In this document: piece after piece, positions 11,682-19,872 of the stretch
How positions within the stretch are numbered: the first letter of the stretch is position 1
Layout: each line of letters begins with the position of its first letter
Source: Prevotella sp.
GTDB taxonomy: Bacteria > Bacteroidota > Bacteroidia > Bacteroidales > Bacteroidaceae
Reading direction: 5' to 3'
Length of the DNA: 64,000 bases
Assembly (NCBI GenBank): GCA_016291495.1
Contig: JAEEXI010000007.1
Coordinates: 62,001-126,000 of the forward strand
Position numbers and translations under genes: made by a program
The notes under the pieces: model-generated
Told to the model about the DNA's origin: nothing
Database searches by the model: none
Seen by the model: the letters and a program-made list of their open reading frames with translations, nothing else

Positions 11682-13166
11682 ATGAATCGTATGAAGAAAC
11701 ATATGTTATTAGGTGGAATGCTGCTCTGTGCAGCAGCATTCACCTCTTGTAACGAGGATTTTGACAACTGGGCAAGTCCACAGTCAAATGTGCCGGGTGC
11801 TGATGTTGCACCCTATGGTATCACGGTGGCTCCTGGCAGTCAGTCGAATATCGTGATGGATAATGCCACTGAAAACTCGCAGATTATTGCAGTATCTACC
11901 AAACAGAAGGAAGTGGCTTCCATCGAATTGAGGGGTATGACTATCAATGGAGTAAATCTTCCCTATACTTATGAAAAGGGTGCTGTCTCTGTGAATACCC
12001 AGAAGTTGGATTCTCTGGTAGAGATTTCTATGCTCGACCGTTCTGCCACTCCTCACGCTGTGACGGTAAAGACGCTGTGGTCGGCCGTTTTGGCAACGGG
12101 TGAGGCTGTTCCCTTTGAGTCAGAGACAGAGATTACGCTGACCCCGTATTCGAATACTCCAAAAATAGATGTGAATGGTTATGTCCTGTTGGGTGACTTC
12201 GCAAGCGGTATGTGGGACAAATCGAATCCTGTTAGAATGACACAGGTTGAGCCTGGCGTCTATCAGGCATTGGTGACGACTAAAAGTGAAGGAGACAACT
12301 GGTATAAATTCTATAGCGGAACACCATGGGCAGAGAGTGCAGATCCAGACTGGGGCGCAGTCGATGGTGCCGCTATGGGTTGTGAGATTAATGGTGATGG
12401 CACTTCTCCTAACTTGCTTGTTTGGAAGGATGACCCACGTTTTGGTAAGTTCGAGACTCCTGTTATCAAAGGAGCTGGTGACTGGCTGGTTACCATTGAT
12501 ATGAACAAGTTGTATTTCAAGTATGAGCCGAAGGAGACGAAGTATTATGTAGTTGGCGAACCTAATGGTTGGAGTACGGATAATAAGAATTGTCTGTTCT
12601 ATGCACAGGGCGGCAATGTTTATAACTATACCACCTATTGGCCTAACCAGTGGAGTCTGAAGATCTGGGATCAGGATCACTTTGGTGACTGGGCTGCTTG
12701 TTGGGGAGGCGTAAATGGCTCTACCGAAGCGAAGGGTACACTCGTGAATAGTGATGCTGGTGCTTTCGGACCGAGTGAGTCTGGTGCATGGGCTATTCTG
12801 ACCATCAATATGGGTACGAAGGAATATGAGTGGACCATCATAGAGGAGCCTACTACCTACCAGAGCATTTCACTCATTGGCGGTTTCAACGAATGGAGTG
12901 GTGATGTTGATCTTACACAGTTGGAGAAAGCTCCACATAACTGGTATGTCCGCTACACTCTCGAGAGCGATACCGAGTTGAAGTTCCGTGCTAACCATAA
13001 TTGGGATACCAAAGACTGGGGTAGCGACGGTAGTGGTGAAATTAACGAGGAGAAGTACTATGTAACACCTGGCGGTGGCAATATCAAAGTTCCTGCTGGT
13101 ACTTACGACTTCTATCTGAACGACATCACCGGCAACTGGAGTATTGCTTGGGTAGCAGCAGAATAA
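11682..13166 (+). CDS. susF: SusF-like outer-membrane starch-binding lipoprotein
   Basis: 494 aa with a lipobox (AAAFTSC) and an acidic NEDFDN after the cysteine. Three tandem Trp-rich modules are visible, near residues 165-275 (YVLLGDFASGMWDKSNPVRM), 285-385 (KYYVVGEPNGWSTDNKNC) and 395-494 (SISLIGGFNEWSGDVDL). Each resembles a SusF-type starch-binding domain, and the repeated GxxNxWS pattern supports ligand contact by tryptophans. A downstream in-frame ATG (MKKHMLL) is an equally good start. Last gene of the susCDEF unit; a strong terminator follows. Starch binding is inferred from family and context. Confidence 0.82.
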   Translation: MNRMKKHMLLGGMLLCAAAFTSCNEDFDNWASPQSNVPGADVAPYGITVAPGSQSNIVMDNATENSQIIAVSTKQKEVASIELRGMTINGVNLPYTYEKGAVSVNTQKLDSLVEISMLDRSATPHAVTVKTLWSAVLATGEAVPFESETEITLTPYSNTPKIDVNGYVLLGDFASGMWDKSNPVRMTQVEPGVYQALVTTKSEGDNWYKFYSGTPWAESADPDWGAVDGAAMGCEINGDGTSPNLLVWKDDPRFGKFETPVIKGAGDWLVTIDMNKLYFKYEPKETKYYVVGEPNGWSTDNKNCLFYAQGGNVYNYTTYWPNQWSLKIWDQDHFGDWAACWGGVNGSTEAKGTLVNSDAGAFGPSESGAWAILTINMGTKEYEWTIIEEPTTYQSISLIGGFNEWSGDVDLTQLEKAPHNWYVRYTLESDTELKFRANHNWDTKDWGSDGSGEINEEKYYVTPGGGNIKVPAGTYDFYLNDITGNWSIAWVAAE

Positions 13167-13188
13167 TAATCTTATCTCGAATACGTTA

Positions 13189-13225
13189 GGGCGGGTCGTT
13201 TCTATACAACGACCCGCCTTTATTT
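13189..13225 (+). terminator. Terminator of the susCDEF operon
   Basis: A perfect 11-bp stem, GGCGGGTCGTT / AACGACCCGCC, with a 7-nt loop, followed by TTTATTT. It starts 23 bp after the susF stop codon. Confidence 0.9.
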
Positions 13226-13231
13226 ATGATT

Positions 13232-13287
13232 AACCCTGCCTTATCGTTCAATAAGGCAGGGTTATTTCCCAATAAGGCAGGGTTATT
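13232..13287. repeat. One inverted and two direct copies of a 13-17 bp word
   Basis: AACCCTGCCTTAT (13232-13244) is the reverse complement of the following ATAAGGCAGGGTT. A 17-bp direct repeat, AATAAGGCAGGGTTATT, occurs at 13250-13266 and again at 13271-13287. The first arm can therefore pair with either of two downstream arms, giving two mutually exclusive hairpins just before the GH53 promoter. Confidence 0.8.
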
Positions 13288-13323
13288 GATTTACTTGCAA
13301 ATGAAGAAATAGTTATAGGAATA

Positions 13324-13355
13324 TTTGCGTGACAAAGGCATTTTTCGTATTTTTG
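13324..13355 (+). promoter_or_regulatory. Promoter of the GH53 gene
   Basis: TTTG (13324-13327), a 20-bp spacer and TATTTTTG (13348-13355) match both boxes of the Bacteroidota housekeeping promoter. Unlike the LacI-operator promoters in this locus, it has a -33 box and no TGCAAACGTTTGCA nearby. Confidence 0.75.
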
Positions 13356-13380
13356 CAATGTGAATAAAAGAATAAAATAA

Positions 13381-14472
13381 ATGATAAAAAGGAAGTGTCT
13401 GATGATGCTATTGATGGTCATGACTATGACTGTCAATGCACAACCGAAGAAGTATCTTGGCGGTGATATTTCTATGCTGCCATCGTATCAGGAAAAAGGG
13501 ACCGTCTATAGGGATGATGAAGGAAAGGCCGTCGAACTGCTGCCTTGGCTGAAACAGCAGGGATGGAATATGATCCGCGTGAGACTATTTGTAGAACCTG
13601 AGAATGCCCCACAAGCGAATAAGGATGAGGGGGTATGTCAGGATTTGAATTACGTTATCGGTCTTTGTCAGCAAATCAAGAAGGCGGGTATGCAGGTGAT
13701 GCTCGATTTCCACTATAGTGACACCTGGGCCGATCCTGCCAAGCAATTCACCCCGAAACGATGGAAAGAGTGTAGCCCTCAGGCGATGACAGACAGCGTC
13801 TATGCCTATACCCGTGCTTCGCTGATAGCTCTTAAAAAAGCGGGTGTTACACCAGAATTAATTCAAGTAGGTAATGAAATCACCAACGGCATGCTATGGC
13901 CTACAGGTAAGCTCGACCCCTCAAAGGCGGAGGGCTTTAATACACTCTGCCAATTCCTCAAAGCAGGTTGTAAGGCTTGTAGAGAGGTTTGTCCTCTGTC
14001 GCAGATTATCATCCATACGGAAAAAGCAGGAGATTGGGACATCACTCGGAACTATTATCAACAGCTGCGCAACCGTCAGGTAGATTACGATATTATCGGA
14101 CTCAGTTACTATCCCATGTGGCACAAGTCGATTCCAAATCTGGGACAGACAATCAAGAATCTGTCACGGCTCTTCCCGGAGAAACCCATCATGATTGTCG
14201 AGACCGCCGCCTACTATTCACATGAGAACGATCCGTGGGCGAAGGAAGACACCTATGCGGAGTTTTACCCCATCAGCGTAGAGGGACAGCGACAGTTTAC
14301 GGTAGAGCTGATGGAGGAATTGCGTAAGCATCAGAACGTGACGGGTGTTTTCTGGTGGTTCCCTGAGGAGAATGCCAGCGGCAGCGAGGTAACGAAGGGG
14401 TGGCTGAACCGTGGATTGTTCGATAATCATACAGGCAGGGCAATGCCTGCTTTCTATGAGTTCAGATGGTAA
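13381..14472 (+). CDS. Arabinogalactan endo-beta-1,4-galactanase (GH53)
   Basis: Cleaves beta-1,4-galactan, the side chain of pectin. The 363-aa protein has a signal peptide ending VNAQ and then one GH53 barrel: YLGGDISMLPSYQEKG, GWNMIRVRLFVEP, VMLDFHYSDTWADPAKQ, ELIQVGNEITNGMLWP (acid/base Glu) and KPIMIVETAAYY (nucleophile Glu). Length is normal for a single-domain enzyme. No lipobox, so it is probably periplasmic or released. It is odd among starch genes because it acts on a beta-galactan. It has its own promoter and lies between the susF terminator and the amylase operator, so it may be an independent insertion in the locus. Confidence 0.93.
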   Translation: MIKRKCLMMLLMVMTMTVNAQPKKYLGGDISMLPSYQEKGTVYRDDEGKAVELLPWLKQQGWNMIRVRLFVEPENAPQANKDEGVCQDLNYVIGLCQQIKKAGMQVMLDFHYSDTWADPAKQFTPKRWKECSPQAMTDSVYAYTRASLIALKKAGVTPELIQVGNEITNGMLWPTGKLDPSKAEGFNTLCQFLKAGCKACREVCPLSQIIIHTEKAGDWDITRNYYQQLRNRQVDYDIIGLSYYPMWHKSIPNLGQTIKNLSRLFPEKPIMIVETAAYYSHENDPWAKEDTYAEFYPISVEGQRQFTVELMEELRKHQNVTGVFWWFPEENASGSEVTKGWLNRGLFDNHTGRAMPAFYEFRW

Positions 14473-14474
14473 CG

Positions 14475-14488
14475 TGCAACCGTTTGCA
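14475..14488. promoter_or_regulatory. LacI-type operator O3 (amylase)
   Basis: TGCAACCGTTTGCA differs at one base from the perfect palindrome at O1 and O2. It begins 2 bp after the GH53 stop codon. Its centre (14481.5) is 62.5 bp upstream of the amylase -7 box, the same distance as for lacI and susC. Confidence 0.85.
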
Positions 14489-14543
14489 TTCGTGTGATAA
14501 TATTAATTGGAAATAGAATGAAAGCACGTTTTGGAAATAGTGT

Positions 14544-14551
14544 TATCTTTG
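14544..14551 (+). promoter_or_regulatory. -7 box of the amylase promoter
   Basis: TATCTTTG, 26 bp before the chosen amylase start. No TTTG occurs at the -33 position; the nearest (14530-14533) is only 10 bp away. Confidence 0.65.
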
Positions 14552-14577
14552 CAGCAGAAACTAAAAATCAAAAGCAT

Positions 14578-16386
14578 ATGAGAAAGATTTACACAACCCT
14601 TTTATTGTTTGTCGCCTCTCTGACCATTTCGGCAGAGGACTCTAATGTAGGATGGCCTGCCAACTATGACGGTGTGATGCTTCAGGGCTTCTATTGGAAT
14701 TCTTATACGGATACTAATTGGGCAAACTTGCAGTCACAGGCAGATGAACTCTCTCAGTTCTTTAACCTGATATGGGTACCGCAGAGCGGTCGTTGTGAAA
14801 ACTTGACCAATCAGATGGGATATACCGACATCTGGTGGCTCGACCATAGGAGTGCTTTTGGTACGGAGGAGCAGTTGCGTTCCATGATAGAGAAGTTCAA
14901 TGAGAAGAACGTAGGCATCATCGAGGATGTGGTAATCAACCACAAAAATGGTAGCACGAGTTGGTGCGATTTCCCCAACGAATCGAAGAACGGTTATACA
15001 CTCACTTGGGATAACACCGACTTCTCCGGAATCTGTAAGACGGATGAGTGTAATACCGAAAAAAACTTGAAGGAATGGGCAACAGGTGCGTATAGCGGCA
15101 AGAAAGCTACAGGTGCCAATGATACAGGTGACGACTTCCCTGGCGCCCGCGACTTAGATCATACCAATGCCACCGTACAGCAGAATATCAAAACCTATCT
15201 TGACTTCCTATTGAAAGACCTTGGCTATACCGGTTTTCGTTATGACATGGTGAAGGGTTATGCACCACAATATACACAATTATATAATAACTCTGCTAAG
15301 CCAACTTATTCCGTAGGTGAGTATTGGGATGGTGACAAGGCGAAAGTAACAGCATGGATCGATGGTACGGGCAAGACTAGTGCTGCCTTTGACTTCCCAT
15401 TGAAATATCGCATCAACGATGCCTTCAGCAACAGTCACTGGGAGAAATTGAATGATGCAGTATTGGCAACGGACGCCAACTATGCCCGCTATGCAGTGAC
15501 CTTTGTGGATAATCATGACACCTATCGGGATGATAATGCTTTGAAGAATAATATCTGTGCCGCTAATGCCTTTATCCTGACCATGCCAGGCACTCCTTGC
15601 TTGTTCCTACCCCATTGGAAGGATTACAAGGGCACGTTGAAGAGGCTGATAGCAGCCCGTAAGGCTGTGGGCATCAATAACCAGAGCACCATTTTGGAAT
15701 CGACGGTCAAAGGAGCCGGCTATGTCTTGAAAGTGCAGGGGACGATGGGGGTTGCCATGCTGATGCTGGGTGGTTCAACGGGTGTGAGCACGTCAGGCTT
15801 CCAGTTGGTGGCAGAAGGCAGAAAGTATAAACTATATGTGAGCGATGGAGTTGATGTTTCTGCTGTCACCGCCATTACCGATACTGATGCGAAGTCGGAG
15901 GCAACCACAACCATCCCTTCTGACTGTACGGTGAGCGAAGGGGAAATCTGTGCCTTCTTCGAGGCCCCGGTGTCTTTCGGTTCTACTGTCTATTGCTATC
16001 GTTGGGATGAGAATTATCAATACACGGGCTCATGGCCAGGTGTTAAATGTACGAAGGTGTGTACCGTTGGTGGTGGAAAGAGTGTCTATAAATGGACCTT
16101 TAAAGAGTCAGAAAAGAAGTCTCACTCCGCTACTAATGAGGGAATCATCTTCAATAATAATAGCGGTAAGCAAACTGGTGATATGGTGTTTCTAAATGGC
16201 GGCTATTATCTGGAGGATGGCCTGTGGGATAGCGTTTCGTCAGCAACGGACATCCTTTCGGTGAAAGGAACTGCTACACAGACCCAGGATGATAATTGGT
16301 ACGACCTCAATGGTCGCAAGCTCAGTGGCGAGCCGTCGGCTAAGGGCGTCTATCTCAAAGGCGGAAAGAAATACCTATTTAAATAA
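14578..16386 (+). CDS. Secreted alpha-amylase (GH13) with a C-terminal starch-binding module
   Basis: Hydrolyses internal alpha-1,4 bonds of starch. 602 aa from MRKIYTTLLLF; the track start at 14494 would translate the promoter region. A signal peptide (ending ISAE) lacks a lipobox, so unlike SusG it is not an obvious lipoprotein. The GH13 barrel runs from about residue 25 to 390: DVVINHKNG, GFRYDMVKGYAP (nucleophile Asp), TYSVGEYWDGD (acid/base Glu), VTFVDNHDTYRDD (third Asp). A CBM26-like module follows (VYCYRWDENYQYTGSWPG). The tail (WYDLNGRKLSGEPSAKGVYLKGGKKYLFK) resembles short sorting tails of Prevotella secreted proteins. Controlled by O3. Confidence 0.93.
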   Translation: MRKIYTTLLLFVASLTISAEDSNVGWPANYDGVMLQGFYWNSYTDTNWANLQSQADELSQFFNLIWVPQSGRCENLTNQMGYTDIWWLDHRSAFGTEEQLRSMIEKFNEKNVGIIEDVVINHKNGSTSWCDFPNESKNGYTLTWDNTDFSGICKTDECNTEKNLKEWATGAYSGKKATGANDTGDDFPGARDLDHTNATVQQNIKTYLDFLLKDLGYTGFRYDMVKGYAPQYTQLYNNSAKPTYSVGEYWDGDKAKVTAWIDGTGKTSAAFDFPLKYRINDAFSNSHWEKLNDAVLATDANYARYAVTFVDNHDTYRDDNALKNNICAANAFILTMPGTPCLFLPHWKDYKGTLKRLIAARKAVGINNQSTILESTVKGAGYVLKVQGTMGVAMLMLGGSTGVSTSGFQLVAEGRKYKLYVSDGVDVSAVTAITDTDAKSEATTTIPSDCTVSEGEICAFFEAPVSFGSTVYCYRWDENYQYTGSWPGVKCTKVCTVGGGKSVYKWTFKESEKKSHSATNEGIIFNNNSGKQTGDMVFLNGGYYLEDGLWDSVSSATDILSVKGTATQTQDDNWYDLNGRKLSGEPSAKGVYLKGGKKYLFK

Positions 16387-17124
16387 GGTTCGCACGAGAA
16401 ACCAACCATGAAGGAAGAACGTCTGGACGCTGCCATAGTGATGACACATCACACGGTAGCGTTCTTTCAATGAGGCGCGATGGTTCTGGGTGGTGTTACC
16501 GCCTTCCATGAAGTCGGCAAGGATCTTATGGGTATTGACTAAGGGCAGTTGTAACTCAGCTGCCTTTTTCATGACCTTGATGCACCAGTCGACATCTGCC
16601 GAATGGCGGTATTGCAGGTCGTAGTCATATTGTTGGGCGATATCCCTGCGTACATAGAATGCCTGATGACAGACGAGCATGCCCTGTCGGAATGATTTCC
16701 ATGTGAGTTGCTTCGGAGGACGTAGGCGGCGTAGGTGCAGGAAGTTTCCATTCGTGTCCACGATGGCGGTATCACCGTAGATGACGGCGGGGCTTGATTG
16801 ATAACTGTTGGCAATGGTAGCAAGGGTGTCCTCGGCATGGAGGGTATCACCGGCGTTAAGGAAGACCAGATAGTCGCCTGTCGCCTTGTGGAGCCCCTTG
16901 TTCATCGCATCATAGATGCCTTTGTCTGGTTCGGACAGGATGACGACATGATAGGGCACTTCAGCCTGATAGGCTTCTGCCATCGCCACCGTCCTGTCTT
17001 TCGAGGCACCGTCGATGATTAGGTGCTCGATTTCTTGACAGGTCTGCCGGCGGACACTGTCAAGCGTCCGCTGCATCACTTTTTCGGCATTATAGGTTAT
17101 CGTTACTATGGTAAATCGTATCAT
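16375..17124 (-). CDS. Family 2 glycosyltransferase
   Basis: 249 aa with a GT-A fold: FTIVTITYNAEKVMQRTLDSVRRQ at the N-terminus, then HLIIDGASKDRTVA, KGIYDAMNKGLHKATGDYLVFLNAGD (a DxD-like metal site) and HQAFYVRRD. It resembles WcaA/ExoM-type enzymes that add sugars to polysaccharides or lipid-linked glycans; the sugar is unknown. Last gene of a three-gene operon; its start overlaps the acyltransferase stop by 4 bp. Its 3' end overlaps the convergent amylase gene by 12 bp, with no terminator between them. Confidence 0.9.
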   Translation of the reverse strand: MIRFTIVTITYNAEKVMQRTLDSVRRQTCQEIEHLIIDGASKDRTVAMAEAYQAEVPYHVVILSEPDKGIYDAMNKGLHKATGDYLVFLNAGDTLHAEDTLATIANSYQSSPAVIYGDTAIVDTNGNFLHLRRLRPPKQLTWKSFRQGMLVCHQAFYVRRDIAQQYDYDLQYRHSADVDWCIKVMKKAAELQLPLVNTHKILADFMEGGNTTQNHRASLKERYRVMCHHYGSVQTFFLHGWFLVRTLFK

Positions 17125-17672
17125 ATACTCTTGACTATTGTTGCCGGGTTGCCTGCCACTATGCAGTTGTCCGGCACGTCGTGAAAGACCACCGAACCTG
17201 CCGCAATTTTGACGTTATTACCTATGCGGATGCCACCATAGACAATAGCTCCAGTATAGATGCTCACATTGTCGCCAATCGTAGGGCGACCGCCCTTGCC
17301 GTTACCCAGGGTAACCAGTTGCAGGCAATAGAAATTACAACCAATACGCTCTGCATTCAGGTAGGTAGCATAGTTGTGTTCGAAATGAGCACCAGAACCA
17401 ATCGACGGACACCAGATGGTTAATGTACGTTCCGGTGGCAGTAACCATTGTATAGGCGCAGCCAAATACTCCCCAATCCGATAATAGAACAGATTGCGGA
17501 AAGTACGTTCACGAGTACAGGCCTTGATGAAATTGAGTACAGTGGGTTTGCCGTCCTGTACCTTCATCAGGTCATCGGCAATCTTCTTCTTCTTTAAAAG
17601 AAAAATAGCGATATGCGGTAACATGCGCAGGGTAGACGCTGAGAGTAATATGGTTTGTGTCAATGGATTCAT
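17121..17672 (-). CDS. Hexapeptide-repeat acyltransferase (serine acetyltransferase-like)
   Basis: 183 aa from MNPLTQTILL; the track start adds 33 residues inside the upstream gene. The C-terminal half is a left-handed beta-helix built of hexapeptide repeats (IGSGAHFEHNYATYLNA, PTIGDNVSIYTGAIVYGGIRIGNNVKIAAGSVVFHDVPDNCIVAGNPATIV). This ending is shared with CysE and polysaccharide O-acetyltransferases. Because it lies between two glycosyltransferases with 4-bp overlaps on both sides, I infer O-acetylation of a glycan rather than cysteine synthesis. The N-terminal helix block and the KKKKIADD stretch are not informative. Confidence 0.85.
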   Translation of the reverse strand: MNPLTQTILLSASTLRMLPHIAIFLLKKKKIADDLMKVQDGKPTVLNFIKACTRERTFRNLFYYRIGEYLAAPIQWLLPPERTLTIWCPSIGSGAHFEHNYATYLNAERIGCNFYCLQLVTLGNGKGGRPTIGDNVSIYTGAIVYGGIRIGNNVKIAAGSVVFHDVPDNCIVAGNPATIVKSI

Positions 17673-18931
17673 CCGTTCTGACTTTTGGGTTTCATACGTA
17701 ACTGGTATTCCTCTATATAACGGCTGGCTACACTCTGCTGCGAATAGCTGTGGGCAACCTTTTTCAAACAATTCCGGCTCAGACCATCATAGTCGGCCTC
17801 AGCCAACACATAATGAATACCGTGGGCCAAATCGTCTGTATCACAGGGCTCTGCCACATAACCATTTGTCTGATGGTCAATCATCTCAGGAATGCCACCG
17901 ACACGGAAACTGACACAAGGAACACCACAGGCCATTGCTTCCATCAGCGTATTGGGAAGATTATCCTCTAGCGATGGTAGTACGAAGACATCGGCAGCAT
18001 TATACACACTGACAATACGTTGCTGGTCACTGACATAGCCCAGCGGATAAGAAGGAAGTGCCAGCTGTGATGCCACTTCTTCTGCATGTCCGCCAAGAAT
18101 AGCAATACCCGTATTATCACGCATTTCGGGATGTTGGCGGATTAACTGCTGGATAGACTCAACGAAATAGTTCATGCCCTTACGAGGGTCTGTCACACGT
18201 TGAGATACAAACAGAATGATGCGACGATCCGTAGGCAATCCTAATGACAGACGGGCCTGTTGTTTGTTTTGCGGACAGAATACACGAGAATCAATGGCAT
18301 TGGGGATGCTGATGATACGCTGTCCCTGTAGCAAAGCACTCTTCTTGGTCTCTCCTGCCAGCCATTCACTGCAACAAACAAACGTGATACGCTGTCCTTG
18401 GAGCATTCGCACTTTTCGATTCCATATACGCTTGGCCATATTGCCTCCCGGAAGGAGAGGACATTTAGTGCATTCGACCTGGTATTGTTCACAGCCTCGA
18501 CAATAATGGCAGATAGCTGTTGCAGGCCAGATGTCGTGCATGGTCCAGATCACAGGCTTGCCACTCTCCAGAATCTTGCGGATATTTTTCAACGACAGCA
18601 TCCCTTGATTGATCCAGTGCAGGTGGATGATATCTGCCTCCTGGAATTCCCTTAACTTAGTGATATCCGTTCCGCAGTTGGCTATATCAATATCGAAGAG
18701 ATGTTGTCGACGCAATCGTAATTGCAACCAGATGCAGAACCGTTCCCACAGGAAATGGCCTTGTAGCCTTAATGACTGAGGTAAAGAGGCTACCGTGATC
18801 TTGGTGGATTCCTTGTCACGTACCAACATCTTCGCCTTCACACCATTATTATTTAGTGCCTCCATCAGACGGCTTGCTGCTACGGCAGCGCCTCCCGTCC
18901 GCTCACTTGTATTGACAATCAGTACTTTCAT
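17669..18931 (-). CDS. Family 4 glycosyltransferase
   Basis: 420 aa from MKVLIVNTSERTGGAAVAASRL; the track start lies upstream of the -7 box. A GT-B enzyme with a donor-binding C-terminal domain (ILFVSQRVTDPRKGMNYFVES, VYNAADVFVLPSLEDNLPNTLMEAMACGVPCVSFRVGGIPEMI, containing the family EX7E pattern). The N-terminal half has a cysteine cluster (HYCRGCEQYQVECTKCPLLPGG), common in a subset of Bacteroidota GT4 enzymes. First gene of the operon; its -7 box is only 9 nt before the ATG, suggesting a leaderless mRNA. Sugar and acceptor unknown. Confidence 0.92.
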   Translation of the reverse strand: MKVLIVNTSERTGGAAVAASRLMEALNNNGVKAKMLVRDKESTKITVASLPQSLRLQGHFLWERFCIWLQLRLRRQHLFDIDIANCGTDITKLREFQEADIIHLHWINQGMLSLKNIRKILESGKPVIWTMHDIWPATAICHYCRGCEQYQVECTKCPLLPGGNMAKRIWNRKVRMLQGQRITFVCCSEWLAGETKKSALLQGQRIISIPNAIDSRVFCPQNKQQARLSLGLPTDRRIILFVSQRVTDPRKGMNYFVESIQQLIRQHPEMRDNTGIAILGGHAEEVASQLALPSYPLGYVSDQQRIVSVYNAADVFVLPSLEDNLPNTLMEAMACGVPCVSFRVGGIPEMIDHQTNGYVAEPCDTDDLAHGIHYVLAEADYDGLSRNCLKKVAHSYSQQSVASRYIEEYQLRMKPKSQNG

Positions 18932-18940
18932 AAGCCAAGT

Positions 18941-18948
18941 CAAAGGTA
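18941..18948 (-). promoter_or_regulatory. -7 box for the GT4 operon
   Basis: The minus strand reads TACCTTTG, ending 9 nt before the GT4 start codon, so transcription probably begins at or next to the ATG. Confidence 0.7.
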
Positions 18949-19064
18949 CAAATAAATACTCATAATAAATATCTTTTTCTGTATATTTTTCATTGTTTGC
19001 GCACACAATTCGTTGATTTAGGTCAAGAATAAGTTGTTTTTTTGCATGAAAAGCAAAAAATGCA

Positions 19065-19094
19065 TTGCAGGATTCAAAAATCGTCGTACCTTTG
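19065..19094 (+). promoter_or_regulatory. Promoter of the candidate ncRNA
   Basis: TTG (19065-19067), a 19-bp spacer and TACCTTTG (19087-19094). No plus-strand ORF of useful length follows, and the next gene on either side is on the minus strand. Confidence 0.65.
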
Positions 19095-19096
19095 CA

Positions 19097-19400
19097 ATGT
19101 CAAAAGACAAGAGGTCTAAATTGACATTCGGTTAATAGATTGTTTTAGGTTAGTAGTAATATTTATAGTTTTAGGTTTTTAGTTATTGGTAATTAAGAAA
19201 GTTTTAAATGTGTTAGGATAACAGTGGTCGCCGTGAGGCGCTCATAACTTTCTTTTTAAAACGAAAGGTTAGTATTAGTTTAGATAACTTGCTGTAAAGC
19301 AAGTCCTCCAGCCCCAAAGGCTGGAATTATTTTGAAAAAGGATTTTTAGTTAAACATAGGCTTTGGATGTCGCTGCTCGTGGTGAGTAGCGGCATTTTTT
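19097..19400 (+). ncRNA. Candidate structured noncoding RNA, about 300 nt
   Basis: This stretch between GT4 and ispF has a promoter at its left end and a terminator at its right end, and no ORF. Several stems are visible. ATGTCAA/TTGACAT (19097-19127) encloses AGAC/GTCT. AAGAAAGTT (19195-19203) pairs with AACTTTCTT (19246-19254) around CGCC/GGCG. ACTTGCT/AGCAAGT and CCAGCC/GGCTGG follow. The middle is rich in repeated TTAGGTT/TTTAGTT words. It does not show tmRNA, SRP RNA or RNase P landmarks. I cannot name it; a 6S-like or Bacteroidota-specific regulatory RNA is possible. Boundaries are estimates. Confidence 0.6.
19367..19400 (+). terminator. Terminator of the candidate ncRNA
   Basis: A 12-bp stem, ATGTCGCTGCTC / GAGTAGCGGCAT, pairs fully in RNA if two G-U wobbles are allowed; loop 5 nt, then a run of T. 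The wobbles mean it works on the plus-strand RNA. It abuts the ispF stop codon. Confidence 0.85.
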
Positions 19401-19872
19401 ATTTTTCTATCAAGGCAACAGCATAAGCGGAGATTCCTTCTTGTCGTCCGGTGAATCCCAATTTCTCGGTGGTTGTTGCTTTTATAGAGATGGCCTCTAT
19501 GTCACAGCCAATAACTTGTGCCATGCATTGTTGCATAGCGGGGATATGAGGATTCATCTTCGGACGTTCGGCACAGATGGTAGCGTCTATGTTAACAAGA
19601 TGATAACCTTTGGTCGCTATCAACTCGATGGTTTTCTTGAGGATGATTTTGCTGTCCATTCCTTCTGTATCGGCACTGGTATCGGGGAAATGATAGCCGA
19701 TGTCACGCATATTAGCAGCACCGAGGATGGCATCACAGATGGCATGGATTAACACGTCAGCATCGCTGTGACCCAATAGTCCTAATTCATGCTCCAGTTT
19801 AATACCGCCCATCCACAAATCCCGATTGGGAACCAACTGATGGACGTCATAGCCCATTCCTACTCTGATCAT
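19399..19872 (-). CDS. ispF: 2-C-methyl-D-erythritol 2,4-cyclodiphosphate synthase
   Basis: Fifth enzyme of the MEP isoprenoid pathway; cyclises CDP-methylerythritol phosphate with release of CMP. 157 aa, the normal length. It opens with MIRVGMGYDVHQLV, carrying the metal-binding Asp and His, then GLLGHSDADVLIHAICDAILGAA, DIGYHFPDT and ISIKATTTEKLGFTGRQEGISAYAVALI. A cytoplasmic trimer in the family. Its start overlaps the porV stop by 4 bp, so it is transcribed with porU-porV. dxr of the same pathway lies at 30909-32066 in another operon. Confidence 0.97.
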   Translation of the reverse strand: MIRVGMGYDVHQLVPNRDLWMGGIKLEHELGLLGHSDADVLIHAICDAILGAANMRDIGYHFPDTSADTEGMDSKIILKKTIELIATKGYHLVNIDATICAERPKMNPHIPAMQQCMAQVIGCDIEAISIKATTTEKLGFTGRQEGISAYAVALIEK

